Below are positions 10,739-22,415 of a stretch of 64,000 bases of DNA, one piece after another. This DNA is from Primulina eburnea (Eukaryota > Streptophyta > Magnoliopsida > Lamiales > Gesneriaceae), in NCBI RefSeq assembly GCF_022965805.1, contig NC_133108.1:20985545-21049544 (forward strand), written 5' to 3'. Both the position numbers and the translations under genes were made by a program. The notes below the pieces were generated by a model. It made no database searches, was not told the origin of the DNA, and saw nothing but the letters and a program-made list of their open reading frames with translations. Every line of letters starts with the position of its first letter. Position 1 is the stretch's first letter.

Positions 10739-11829
10739 CTGTCAGTAAAGTAGTTTCTGGATCCGCCTCATGTGCGTGCATAGCGAATACCCTGCCCTGA
10801 GTTGGATGCTTACAGTGTGGGCACTCCTTCAACACGTGGTCCGTTGCTCCACATTTAAAACATTTCCCGGATCCCCATAGGCACTGTCCGGGATGCTGGC
10901 GATTGCACTTCTGGCACACTGGAAAGTTACCGGGCTTCTGAGGCGCCCCGTGCTGCTGAATTGGACCCTTGCCCTTAGGTGGTCCCTGATACGGTTTCTT
11001 CCCAGGTGTCCCCTGATATTACTTCTTAAACTGGGGCCTCTGTTGCTGCTGCTGATGATGTTGCGGTTGTGGTGGTGCCTGGTAGGGCCTCTTGCCCAAC
11101 CTGTCCGCCTCTATATCCCTTAGATCCTGTTCTGCCGCCAATGCTCTAGATACGGCGACCAAATAGCTAGTAAGGCCAGCTAACCTCACATCGCGGCGCA
11201 GGATCGGCCGCAATCCATTCAGAAAGTGCCTCAGTTTCGCTTGGGCATCATTCGCAATGAGGGGTACGAAGTAACACCCCCTCTCAAAATTCCTCACGAA
11301 TTCTGCCACGCTACTGTCTCCCTGTCGTAGCATCATGAACTCACTGGTGAGTCTGGATCGTACTTCCTCAGTGAAGTACTTGGAGTAGAAGACCTCCTTG
11401 AATCCATTCCACGGCAGTACCTGCAAGTTGACTGCCACGGATGCACTCTCCCACCACAGTCTAGCGTCTCCAGTCAATAAGAAAGTGGCACAACGGACTC
11501 TCTCAGCATCTTCCAGCTCCATAAAGTCAAATATTACCTCTATGGACTTAATCCATCCCTCTGCTACCATCGGGTCAGTGGTACCCGAAAACTCCTTAAG
11601 ACTCATCCTCCTAAACCTTTCATATACTGCCTCTGGTTGGGGCCTCGCCCCTGCACCCATTGTTGCGGCCTGGTTCCCCGCAAACTGTGCGAAGAACTGC
11701 GTCATACCAGCAAGCATCTGAGCCTACATATCTGGAGGTGGTGGTGGTGGCGGATTGGCCCTCTCCTCAACTCGAGGCTCTCTGTCCTCATCTCTTGTTT
11801 CACGGTCGATCATACGTCTAGGAGGCATA
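10739..11829 (-). pseudogene. Tekay-1 gag (capsid and nucleocapsid)
   Basis: The start is taken at 11827-11829 (MPPRR), because the Tekay-3 gag at 40788 starts with the same residues. A proline-rich linker ends in a TAG at 11724-11726, where Tekay-3 has Asn. The capsid region follows (AQMLAGMTQFFAQFAGN; KEFSGTTDPMVAEGWI; RCATFLLTGDARLWW; FVPLIANDAQAKLRHFLNGL). A Gln- and Pro-rich linker follows, with a further frame break near 11019. Two zinc knuckles are at 10919-10810: CQKCNRQHPGQC and CFKCGATDHVLKEC. Gag forms the particle that packages element RNA. The coding sequence then runs into the candidate donor site at 10738. Confidence 0.9.
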
Positions 11830-12052
11830 CTGTTCCAGTGAATTGCCCAACACGTAAACCCAACATGCATGTACATGATATAAATGACATATGATGCACG
11901 AAATTTGAACTTAAACATGAACATGCTGAAATTCATGGCTTAATGCATATTACATAGCATAAGATTTTGAAAATTTAAAACTTACAGACTTGAGGTGTGA
12001 CTTCGACAGCTTCTTGCGACTGGCAGTAGGCATAACCCTTTACAAGAACACC

Positions 12053-12065
12053 GCTCTGATACCAA
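12053..12065 (-). promoter_or_regulatory. Tekay-1 primer-binding site
   Basis: The minus strand reads TTGGTATCAGAGC, complementary to the 3' end of plant initiator tRNA-Met. It lies one base inside the 5' LTR end at 12067. Confidence 0.88.
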
Positions 12066-12066
12066 C

Positions 12067-14865
12067 TGTAACGAACCGTACTTTTCATACTTAAAATTTG
12101 CGCAAAAATTAAAAATTTTCTTAAATATACACATCCATACGGTCGTCACTCATCATTCATCAAAAAAATATTTGAAATCAATATCGCCAACTAAAATTTG
12201 CTAAAGGAAAGCTGTCTCAAAATGTCTCACAATCCAATCATAAAATCAGAGTGTAAATGTATTTTCTTAAAATTTTAAAACAACGTAGGCGGTCCTCAGG
12301 TCTAGCCTCCCGCTCAGTCCAAGCCTGCCCCTTGGTCGCCACCTCCCGTCTCCTCACCAACATAGTCACCTGCATCGATCAAGTCTAGTGAGTCTAAAGA
12401 CTCAACACGTATAAACTGGGATAACGAGTACTACATAACAAAATCGCATGCATCTTAAAAATAGAACGTACATAACTTGCAACTTGAGCTTGCATAAAAA
12501 AACTTGAACATACGTACATACATAACTAGACGTGCCATCAACATGAACTTTCATAAACATACTGCATGCTTGAACATACGTAACTTCATCATTTTCGTAG
12601 AGGATGTTTCAAAGCAAGTGACCCATACATAATAAACGCCTGATCAGACACACCACAGTACTGGGCTGACAGGGACGTATCCACTGTCGCATACATGAGA
12701 TCCCCATTCATAATTTAACGGGCTGGTTGGTCCCCGTTCATAATTTAACGCTTTCCAACCACGATCTAACCCGTTCATAATTTAACAGGGCGGAGAGGTC
12801 CTCGGCCACGTTCACCGACTTCCAAACCCATTCATAATTTGGTCACAAGACATTTAGCATACCTCAAAAACTTAAAATATTTTCTTTGCACGTCATACAT
12901 ACTTACTTGGCGTTGAGGGATTCGTTGGACTTCGACTAGGGCCGTTGCTGCATACACTAACATGAAATTGCATACTTAACTTGCATAACTTAACGTAGAA
13001 ATCATACTTACTCTCGAGTTCAATCATTACTTAGGACATTCTAAAATTTCCCATGACGCGACCTTGATAATCCTTGCACTAAACCATGACGTCTAACCTC
13101 AAAGCATACTAAATTATTTTTCCCAAAAACGAAGGACACGGACCCCGTACCTACATCCGTGTAGGGGTCCGTGTAGACTCTGGAAGTAGACACCGAAAGG
13201 AAGCAAAGGCACGGACCCCGTGTCAGGGTCCGGGTGGACATCCGTGTAGGCACTGGAAGAATACACTAAGTGAAACCCAAAGGCACCGTGCCCTCATCCG
13301 TGTAGGGGTCCGTGTAGATACTGGAAAAAGAGACGCCGAGAAGAAAACAAAGGCACGGACCCCGTGTCAGGGTCCGTGTACGGGTCCGTGTACCCACTGT
13401 GATCGCGAACTTACGAAAATTCTATACATGCTTTGCTGAACATCCTAGACTTGATTACACGGACTATGAAACAACACCATGAGTCGTTCCTAGAACACTA
13501 AGGCATTATACCAAACCCAAGTAAACATTATCATTGCCCCAAGAGTAACAAACCATCAACAAAAACGACACAACTCAAAATTCGACACAATGTTACTTCC
13601 TACGACTCTTGCTTCAACTTAGTGCCTATCGACCCGAAATGAACCATTAGTGACCGTCCAAATACATAAACAAGGTACCTATACGCAGCAACGATCACCC
13701 GTCGTTTCCCAACGAAGCCTGCAACAATTAAACTTCAAGGATACATCAATATCATAACTTTTCTGAAAAACGCAGTTTGAGCAGTCCCACGAAAAACATC
13801 ATAACTCACTCAATTTTCATCCAAAAATCTCAAATTTTATATCAAATGGAAGGCATCAAAAAGTTCTACAATTTTCTAGTTGAAAGTTTTCTCAAAATCC
13901 CGACAGAAAAATCGCAGTTTTCAACAGAACAGTGAGTTACGAGATTTCAGATCTAAAAAGTATTTCAAACACATTCAAACCATTTTTCCGCTCAAACGAC
14001 GAACGTCACACATGGATTTTCACGCATAAAAATACACAACGCATACTATGACAAGATCAATGCAGAAAGAAGAGAATATACGTGCCTTTTGATATTTAAA
14101 AATACCGTAACGACGATACCGAAGCGGAGATGGAGTGAGGCTTGATCCGGGAAGAACGTGGCTCGATTTTCTTGAAATAAACTCGACGAAATATTGCTGG
14201 AAATTGATGAGGGAAGGCGCGGCTGCTTCTATACCAAGAACCCAAAGTTTCTTTCCTTTAAATTCTGAAAATAAAAATGTGTATGTGTGTGTATTGTGTT
14301 TTTACGTGAGTGTGTGTGTGAAATTGTGTGTGTGCGTGTGTTTGGGTAGAACTTAGGTAATTAAATTGTTTAATTACCCTATTAAAATGCTAAATAAAAA
14401 GGCTAATCAAGTTGCTCCTTAAAATGCTAGTTAAAATATTATAAAATGCTACTCCACTATTAACTCTAAATAAACTCTCTTACTTTAAAATAAAATACAC
14501 AAGGGTCATATCTTTAAAAGTTTAAAAATCTTAAAATCATCTAATAATTAAATTAGGCTTTAAAGTACTAACACCTCATAAATCAATTTAAAATGCCCCA
14601 TCCTAAATCTTAAAATAAAATACCGCATTCTAAATTGCCAAAATCGTCACCGGGTCTTTTCCTCGATTCCGCCTCGAATAATCGCCTGAAACATGAAACT
14701 CGAAAAACATTTTAACGTGCATCACGATGAACATGAATAATTTAAAATAATGCACTTAAATAAATCATGCACTGTTAAAATCAATATATAAAAAAAAGGT
14801 TAATTAAATTATTTAATAATTTAATGAATGCATGGGTTATACGTGTACTGAATTTGGGCACTACA
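12067..14865 (-). repeat. Tekay-1 5' LTR
   Basis: It spans TGTAACGAACC to GGGCACTACA, 2,799 bp, paired with 4351-7155. It carries the second copy of the CACGGACCCC array (about 13135-13396) and of the GT tract (about 14277-14345). On the minus strand it would supply the promoter, but I do not assign a specific TATA box. Confidence 0.93.
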
Positions 14866-14870
14866 GCTAT

Positions 14871-16010
14871 CAAATATGAGGTTCTAACTCCTTGACGCCT
14901 GCTTGAGACCATTTGGATGAATAAGTATCAGATATTGTTTCTTTTAAATTCATTGGATCACACCCAACACAAGGCTTATCATGTCCTTGTTCATGAAGAA
15001 GCGTATATCTTGCAGGTGGTCTGACAACCCTATCAGACCTTCTAGGAGCGTGTACTTCAACAACTGGTTGTTGGGAAATGGGTTCAACTTCTATAGTTGA
15101 GGGAGTATCATGAGTTTCTCTAAGTTCTATCATCTTGCCTTTTCTATCCAATAGAAATTCCTTTTCCAAAAAAGTGACATTTCTTAAAACAAACACTTTT
15201 GCTTCATGGGGATGATAGAAATAATATCCAACAGAATTCTTTGGATATCCTACAAAGTAGCAAAAAGTGGATCTACTATCCAATTTGTCTCTCACTGTCT
15301 GCTTCACGTAAGCATGAAATCCCTTATTCTCATGTAAGAATACTTGGGAGTGTTTCCCATCCATGTCTCATATGGTGTTTTACCACTGCTTTAGTATGGA
15401 CATTATTCAACAACATTGCCGCAGTTTCAAGCGCAAAGCCCCAAAACGATATAGGAAATTCAATGAATCTCATCATAGATCGAACAATGTCCAACGAGGT
15501 TCTCTTACGACGTTCAGAAACACCATTCAATTGTGGAGTTGCTGGTGGAGCCTACTGTGAGAGAATCTAATTCTCTTTTAGATAACCCAAAATTTCAGCA
15601 CACAAATATTCTCCACTTCGATCAGATCGAAGTGTCTTAATACTTCTTTCTAGCTGTTTTTCTACTTCAGATCCGAATTCTTTGAACCTTTCAAATGCTT
15701 CAAATTTTTGTTTCATCAAATAAAAATACCAATACCTCGAAAGGTCATCAGTAAAGGTAATGAAGTAGGATTGCCCATATTTTGTGCTAACACTTAGCGG
15801 GCCACAAATGTCCGTGTGAATCAATTCCAGTAGACCATGCGCACATTCCACGTTTCCATTGAATGGATTCTTGGTCATTTTTCCTTTCAGACAGGACTCA
15901 CATGTAAGTAGAGAATTTATGTATGTCAAGTCAAACATTTCTTCTCCCACTAGTTTGTGCATCCTTCTTTGGGAAATTTGACTTAGTCTAGTGTGTCATA
16001 TTTTTGCGGG
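14871..16010 (-). pseudogene. Copia integrase
   Basis: Minus-strand reading gives the finger residues (HTRLSQIS...; CESCLKGKMTKNPF), then LIHTDICGPL with the first Asp of the DDE core, LRSDRSGEYL with the second, and NGVSERRKRTSLDIVRSMM with the Glu. The downstream block around FVGYPKNSVGYYFYHPHEAKVFVLRNVTFLE is the Copia integrase C-terminal region. The frame is broken at about 15567 and about 15330-15364. The end, around KWSQAGVKELEPHI, should lead into RT. Instead it meets the Tekay-1 insertion, beyond which most of RT is already deleted. The protease expected upstream is missing. Confidence 0.88.
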
Positions 16011-16099
16011 ATTTGGATCATCTAACTTTCCTTTGTTTGTTGTTGAAATCCTATTTACTTGGATATTCAATTATCATTCCAGAACATTTCTGGCGCATA

Positions 16100-16812
16100 T
16101 AATTTCTTATGTCCAAACTTCTTGCAGTGAAATAAATATGTTCTGACTTATCGGGCTTTGTAAGCCCTTTAAGTGTCCTTTAGAGTTTGCCTTTTATTGG
16201 GATAGTTTTTCTTCTGAGAGGTGGGGCAGAACATTTCTTTCCTTATCTTGTGGTTCATTTTTCGTCTGACGAGAGACCCATTTGAAAAACAATAATTTCC
16301 TGTTTTATGGTGATCTCATAAGTTATAAGCGTATTGACTAGCTCTTCAAGGCTATCATCCATCTTATTCAAATTGAAGTTCACCATAACCCAATCAAATG
16401 AGGATGAAAAAGACAACGAATTGATGTTATCTAGTAACTTGTTAGGAATCACATATTCCAGGCCCACCACATTCTCAATAAGCACAGTCATGTGTACACC
16501 ATGCTCATGAGCAAGAGTCACATCATGCATGTGTGTAGTCGTGAGCTCCTTGAAAGTAATGTCCATCATCGTATGAGTATCATGCACCATGTAACTCTTG
16601 CACGTGCATTCGAATGTCAGCAGCATTCAACATTTCCTCAAACTGTCCCTACATTTCAATTGACATAAAAGCGAGTATGTTACACTTTAGTTTGCATACT
16701 ATGGTCCTACCATCTTGCATGTTTTGTCAGTTCAGCAGGACTGACATTAGTGTGTATGTCATTTTTTCCGAATTCAGAACAATTGCCCAACCAGTCTTGA
16801 AAATTAGATTCG
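16100..16812 (-). pseudogene. Copia gag, central and C-terminal part
   Basis: One frame gives ILAFMSIEM(stop)GQFEEMLNAADI and then a shift into HEHGVHMTVLIENVVGLEY, IPNKLLDNINSLSFSSSFDWV and NFNLNKMDDSLEELVNTLI, which resembles the Copia gag (UBN2-type) domain. A decayed CCHC knuckle (FHCKKFGHKK) is visible near 16120. At 16812 the N-terminal reading KLTESNFQDWLGN begins and continues across Athila-2 to 18884. Two or more stops and a frameshift make it a pseudogene. The zinc-knuckle-to-integrase distance is too short to hold a protease. Confidence 0.75.
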
Positions 16813-16817
16813 GTTAG

Positions 16818-17353
16818 CGTTCCCATGCCTCATATATAGATTCCTGATCGAATTGACCAAATGTTGTAATGTCCGCCCGCAGCTTCATGGTCTTGGAGGG
16901 AGGGAAATAATTTAACCACGCTTTAGCTTTATCACGTAAGTAAAAAGGAAACAAACGCAACCTAACGGCATCATCAGAAACTCCATTGAATTTAAAAGTA
17001 TCGCAAATTTCAAGAAAATCCGCGATGTGCGTGTTGGGGTCATCTACTGCAGTTCCTCCAAATTGGACTGTGTTCTGAATCATCTGGATTATGGTTGGCT
17101 TGATTTCAAAGTGATTTGCCCGCACGATAGGCCTCACAATGCTAGGGCGTGCACCCTCCAAAGAAGGTTGGGCATACTCCAGCATTGGTATGCGGCGCGG
17201 TATCTCCACATGTCTATCGTCACGACGTTCCTCCTCTTGATCATTCAACTGCCTCTCCATCAGTTCTTTTAGCCTCTGCTGTTGTCTTCTGCTGCGGAAG
17301 GTTCTTTCAATTTCAGGATCGAATTCAAGCTCCACGTCAAGTGATTTTGGCAT
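16818..17353 (-). pseudogene. Athila-2 gag, N-terminal fragment
   Basis: The roughly 178 residues align with Athila-1 gag (42690-43240): an Arg/Gln/Glu-rich N-terminus, RRIPMLEYAQPS, FEIKPTIIQMIQNTVQFGG, HIADFLEICDTFKFNGVSDDAVRLRLFP and FPPSKTMKLRADITTF. Relative to Athila-1 about 20 residues are missing between the LRDKAKAWLN block and FPPSKTMK, an in-frame internal deletion. The start Met is at 17351-17353. The fragment ends at the truncation point in EAWER. It is not functional. Confidence 0.85.
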
Positions 17354-17453
17354 GCACTAGACAAGATATCTGGGATAAAATATGGAGTGTTAGCTCAAGA
17401 CAAATAAAATAATGCTAAAGAAAATAACTAAAAATCAAATTGTAGATTAACAG

Positions 17454-17471
17454 TCCCCGGCAACGGCGCCA
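17454..17471 (-). promoter_or_regulatory. Athila-2 primer-binding site
   Basis: The minus strand reads TGGCGCCGTTGCCGGGGA, complementary to the 3' end of tRNA-Asp, the primer typical of Athila and Tat lineages. It lies six bases from the LTR end at 17478. Confidence 0.85.
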
Positions 17472-17477
17472 AAAACT

Positions 17478-18878
17478 TGATCGAGCAAAACTTGCACTGT
17501 GAAGTCCTCAATAAAAATAGGTTTTATATGCTCAAAATAATCGCAAGTGCACGATGTCGAGTTATAATATAGTGTACGTGAGTACGAGTATCGTTCCACT
17601 GAAGACTGTGTTTAATAATTATTATTCCAGTTATTAAAACTTTAGCAACGAAATTTGATTTTATTGTTTTATAACTAATAACATTTAATAAAACTAAATA
17701 AACAAGTTCAAGAATTTAATGAAGAGATATGAATGCTAGATCAATTGATTAAATTTCAATGATAAATGAATTTGTTGGGAATTCTGGTTCACCTACTCCT
17801 TATTAATTTATTAATATGTTCAATCGTGTTTATATACTTCCGACAGGATCTCCTATTCAATTGAACACACTCTCTCGAGCTATGCCAAACTAATTCTACC
17901 CAATGAAGTAATTAAATGTCTTTAATTATTTATCAAGGGTGAATCGCATTTCGATTTATGAAATCCCCTAATTTTCGACCCTTAGGACTATGATTATCGG
18001 CACATATCCAATTTCATATATCTATGTAAATTGTAGATCCGCGTATTATACTACTCGATCCTATCACTAGTTATTCTCTCGAACTCACTCGTGATATTGA
18101 AAACGTCGTTAAAGTTAGCTACGCTCTAACAACACAATAAAACAATAGTATAACCAAGAACAAATCACAAATTGAAATATAAATTAACTAAATCAAAGTT
18201 TGGGGTAGGATCCCCTTAAATCCCAACAAATATTAAAGTTTAGCTACTAAAACTCATGATTGAAAATAACCAAAACAAAGTTAGAAGACGAAAACTGAAT
18301 TAGAAATACGAGAATTGACGAAAAACGCGAAGAACGACGCCCAGAAAACTTCAAATCTTAAATCCAAGCGTAAAGTGCTCTCCAAGGCTTGTGGCGGCTG
18401 AATAATAGAGTCTGAATATATGATTTTGTGCCTCCACATCCTACCATATCCTCTCCCTTTCAGAATTAAGGTAAGGGATCGTCCATTATTTTTTCCAAAA
18501 ATCCGAGTGCGCCCGAGCGGACATAAGTTTCCGCCCGGGCGGAAGATCTTCGCAGATTAAGCTCTTCAATTTTCCTTTGACGCGCCCGGGCAGATGTAAG
18601 TTTCCGCCTGGGCGGGTGGTCTTCGCAAATTCATCATTTTTCTTTTATGTGGCGCGCCCGGGCGGATGTAAGTTTCCGCCCGGGCGGGTGGCTTTCGCAA
18701 GTAATTATTTTTTTTCTTATTTTTGCATGAATCTCCTGCATTTTCATACCGAGACATATGATTAATAATAAAACATAATATAAACTAAAACGTGACAAAA
18801 TGCATGAAGTCTAAACTATAAATGCAACAAAATGGGACAAAACATGGTACGAAAAATACGTAAATTCCATCTCTATCA
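17478..18878 (-). repeat. Athila-2 5' LTR
   Basis: It runs from TGATCGAGC to CTCTATCA, 1,401 bp, similar in length and ends to the Athila-1 LTR (41149-42558). It holds three CCGCCCGGGCGG-type inverted repeats at 18511-18705. No gene is present. Confidence 0.85.
18511..18705. repeat. Array of three GC-rich inverted repeats in Athila-2 LTR
   Basis: The units are near 18511-18542, 18581-18617 and 18652-18692. Each joins an arm like GCCCGGGCGGA to TTTCCGCCCGGGCGG across about 6 nt (TGTAAG). The same motif occurs outside an LTR in Athila-1 (48142-48310), and a related one occurs in S1 (3384-3596). Confidence 0.8.
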
Positions 18879-19977
18879 GTTAGCTTGTTAATAACAGAAA
18901 TGTATTACGTGACGAAATCGAAAATATACTGATATGGAAACAGAATAATGGTTGTTGATAATTTGAAAATGATTCTAAGATATAAAATATAATTTTATTT
19001 TATAAATCTCTCTCCCACTATTTTGACATTTCCACCACCCTCCGATGAAAGAGAAATCATATTTCCTTAGTGGGCACCTAGAGTCCAATTAGCCAATTAT
19101 AATCCCGAATAATATCAGCCAATTATAATTTCTAAAAGGTAGAATCCAATTGCATCCCTATGCAACCTCCGCGTGTTTTGTCTCACGTTTAATAAGGACC
19201 CAGTAATATGACGCCGTTTATTTTCACGTGTCAGTTGCCATGAGTTCCCCCAATAATATGAGCTGAAGTCATGGGAGTTCCACCCAATTCACATCATATG
19301 TCCGGTGGATGTCACAGCTTTCCGACTTACAGGCCTCCCAAATAATATGAGCCAGACACTGTCCACGGGTAGCGATCAACATGCAACCACGGTTGATGGA
19401 AGGCAAAGAAAAATTAAACTCTTTTAATTTTTACTTTTTCGGTTTGAAATAAATTTTGAATCTTATTCAAAATGAGGGATTTTAATTTTAAAATTGTCTC
19501 ATCATTTTAATTTAAAAATCGTCTGCTACGAGTTTGTATGTTTTCCGGATTCATGCAACAATATTATTTAATAATATACATACATGCATAATACTATATA
19601 TCACATATATCATAATATGACATTCAACAATAAATAAATATGATCGATCTCCAACACTATTAGATCCATGTGAGCCATACATGGATCCAGGTCCAAAACC
19701 TAGGTGAATGTAGGGATGCAAATGCAACTATTACAAGAGCTTCCCATATTTTACATGTCTTCATCTTGTTCATCGGGCCCACCATCTTCCAATCTTGATC
19801 TCCCACTATTTCTAATAATTATATTTAAATAGCCATGGCACATAAGGGATACATCTCATGGGGTGGGAACACGCTATAAACAAGGCCCACTTTAATAATA
19901 TCAAATATTAACAAAATGAATAAAACAGTAAAATATCATAACATACACCTAACACATTGGTCAAGGCTCTCGATCAT

Positions 19978-21679
19978 TGTCACGCCCCGAGTCCGAAGCG
20001 TCGCTGACATTCGGCATTGTTTAGAAATTATTTGAAAACAATTAAGCCTCGTATCGAAACGCCAAAACCAGTCTTTTTCATAAATTAAACATTGTCTTTA
20101 CATTGACAATATAATTAGAAATACATTAGAGTTTCAAATAGCGGAAATGAAAAGAAAGAAAAATCTTGAGTTCTGATCTTGATCTTCGATTCACCAACCC
20201 CAGAAAGCATCTTGCTCTTCCTCATTCAGTTGAACCTCATTTTTATCCGAAATTTGTAAGGGGTGAGTGTTTTGGGAAACACTCAGCAAGTGGGGGTCCA
20301 TCGATTCCAAATATACATATAGAACTTAGTTTTCTTAAAACGTTCTTTTAACAGACTTTCAAAACTTAATATTCTTAACTTATCAGGACAGAGACAAATC
20401 GAATAAATGACAGAATTAATCACATGGTTCAGAAAAATTCAGAAATAGATTAAATCAATTCAGAACAGAACATATCAGAACAAACATAACACTTTTACTC
20501 ATCTCATTTCCATGGTCAAATTGTCCCCAATATGTTAGTCCTCTAAGGGGTGAGGCCATAACATGGTTTTATACCCACCAATGGTGGCCAGGACAGAAAA
20601 TGGTTTTATACCCACCAATGGGGTCCAGAACAGAACTACAATTTTCGTCCCATTTCAAATTCGAATCGTAACAGTGCAACAGAATTCAGAAGTAACAGAC
20701 CGAACTTTTCAGATTTTCAGATTTCAGAGTTTTCATATGGACACGGTGGAATCAATGAATTTCAAAGCATAGAAGACAACACATAATCGATCGAAATTTT
20801 AAACAGAACAGATAATAATTTTCGAAAATGAAGACACATATACATGCATGTCATGATATACATATTCGAGTTTAAAAATACAACGAATATATATCAAAAG
20901 CCCACTTACCGATTTTTGAAGTAGATTCGAAAATTCAGACTTTGGCACGCACTTGACTCTCGCAAGTTTGACAGCACCTCGACTTAATTTTGACAAAAAG
21001 GGTCTTCGATCCGACAGCACTTTGACGCAAAGTTTCAGCACCGGGCCGTACGAATTTTCCTCCTTTCTTCCTTGCTTACTTGGCCGAAAATTTGGGAGAG
21101 TGAGGAGAAGGGAAAACCGAAATTTGAGAGGTTTTGTGGTGTGTTTCCTTTCAACCAAATGAGTGGTATTTATAGGCAAAAGAAAGACCTTCCACCTAGC
21201 CACCATGGTCGACCACTTGGGGTCCAAGAAAAGTTTTGAATGTGATCATTATGGTGGCTCAAAATCTCATGCATTCCTTAATTGTCACTTTGGTTTTCTA
21301 AAGGGTCATTTCCTGCATCATCAATATGTCTTAGTCCTTTAGCTCCTCCCTTAGCTCCTTCATGGGTTTACTCAAAGGTTGCTTCTTGCATAATAAGTTT
21401 GTCCAATTCCTTGGCTCATCTTTTAGCTTCCTTTTTAGTCTTGTTAGGACAAGCTTGGTTGAGCTTCTTTGAGCTGAAAGATCGAGTCCTTGAGCTAGGG
21501 TTTTAGCTTTTGAGCTGAGGGTTTCTTTTCCAAGCATCTTGGAGCTTCCTTGAGCTGAGAGTTTCCTCTTCCGAGCGACGTACCCTCAATTCTCAAGATT
21601 TTGCATTGCCTCGGCTTCTTTTTGAGCTACTTTCCAAGCTTTTTGAGGTGCTTTGCTTCAAAAAATCCGGGTTCTCACA
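19978..21679 (-). mobile_element. Solo LTR S2
   Basis: It begins TGTCACGCCCCGAG, ends GGGTTCTCACA, and is 1,702 bp with ATCAT on both sides (19973-19977 and 21680-21684). On the minus strand a TATAAATA box is at 21167-21174, and the reversed start TGTGAGAACCCGG is a common plant LTR start, so I place it on the minus strand. The family is unassigned, as no internal region is present. Confidence 0.8.
21167..21174 (-). promoter_or_regulatory. TATA box of S2
   Basis: The minus strand reads TATAAATA within CCTATAAATACC, about 500 bp from the LTR start, consistent with the U3/R boundary. This is inferred from sequence only. Confidence 0.45.
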
Positions 21680-22039
21680 ATCATCATTCACGCATTTAAT
21701 ATCAAATTTTAACATAAATTTAATTAAACAAATTTAATTAATTGATAAATCATGTATCTAATAATTTTATTACTAACCACCAAAAATATTTTAGAATTTA
21801 ATAAATTAAATAAACACCTTTATTTAATTTCCAATTTAATCAATAATAATTGATTTCTTGTAAAACTAATTTTTACCATAAATAATTAAAATCATATTCT
21901 AATTATTTATTTTACAAGAAAATTATTATTTTCCAAAAAAAATAAATTGAATAATTTCCATAAAATATCAATTTAATCCAAAATTTTGAAAAAAATCAGA
22001 AATCGCACCCTAGGCCCAAACAATTCAAGCCCAATAATT

Positions 22040-22270
22040 AGCACGGTGCCCGAGACCTTCCCAGGAAGCTGCCCGCGCCGCCCACGCTGCTCGCCCGCTG
22101 CCTGATCGTATCGAGCACTGGCGGGCACGCCGTGCGCACATGCGTGCGCAGGCTTGCCGGACGCAGTGCGTACGCGGCGCGTTGGCGTGCCAGACGCCGT
22201 GCGCAAGCCGCGCACGCGGCACATCACCGTGCGAGGACCTGCGCTCACGGACTGCCTGGAACACTTCCAG
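22040..22270. repeat. GC-rich island with GCGCAC/GTGCGC repeats in Copia leader
   Basis: About 230 bp of high GC content stand out from AT-rich surroundings. Repeated GTGCGCA, GCGTGC and GACGC motifs make several short inverted repeats. Open frames here on both strands are composition artefacts, low-complexity Arg/Ala-rich translations. It sits just downstream (minus strand) of the Copia PBS. Confidence 0.5.
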
Positions 22271-22415
22271 GCAGATTCAAAAATATTTATTTTAATATCT
22301 GAAAAAATAAATTTTATGGTGCTACAATTTTCTGAAAAAATTTCTTGCGTGGTTAGAAATTAATTATTCAATATGATTTAAAATCATACGATATAGAGAA
22401 ACCTGGCTCTGATAC

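Larger units (their letters stand above)
4351..14865 (-). mobile_element. Full-length Ty3/Gypsy chromovirus Tekay-1
   Basis: The element is 10,515 bp with two LTRs of about 2.8 kb, flanked by GCTAT at 4346-4350 and 14866-14870. Minus-strand order is 5' LTR, tRNA-Met PBS, gag, protease, RT, RNase H, integrase, chromodomain-like tail, polypurine tract and 3' LTR. RT before integrase plus the C-terminal chromodomain define a chromovirus. The gag and tail resemble the Tekay/Del lineage. The LTRs look about 97-98% identical by eye, so insertion was fairly recent. Despite that, gag-pol has four nonsense codons, a frameshift and a deletion in the RT active site, so it cannot encode a working polyprotein. 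It lies inside the Copia element. Confidence 0.93.
16818..18878 (-). mobile_element. Athila-2: 5' LTR, PBS and partial gag only
   Basis: The right end is a complete Athila-like LTR, and the left end stops abruptly inside gag. GTTAG nonetheless flanks both sides (16813-16817 and 18879-18883), and deleting the insert reconnects the Copia gag reading frame. I infer that a full element inserted, and then a deletion between TAG in the left TSD and TAG in gag removed the rest, including the 3' LTR. Homology to the Athila-1 gag reaches the TSD, which fits a microhomology join. Confidence 0.8.
18884..22410 (-). other. Copia gag start and long untranslated leader
   Basis: The first 15 codons or so (minus strand, around 18884-18900) read INKLTESNFQDWLGN when joined to 16812, a typical Copia gag N-terminus. 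The initiating Met is not clear. The remainder up to the PBS (about 1.8 kb without S2) has no convincing open frame. It contains AT-rich tracts (21685-22000), short repeats of CCCAATAATATGAGC type (19240-19350) and a GC-rich island (22040-22270). The length is unusual for a Copia leader, so there may be another old insertion that I cannot delimit. Confidence 0.55.

Noticed and set aside
22025..22264. Arg/Ala-rich ORFs in the GC-rich island
   Set aside because: All frames are open because of base composition. No start context or motif is visible, and the island lies in a retrotransposon leader.
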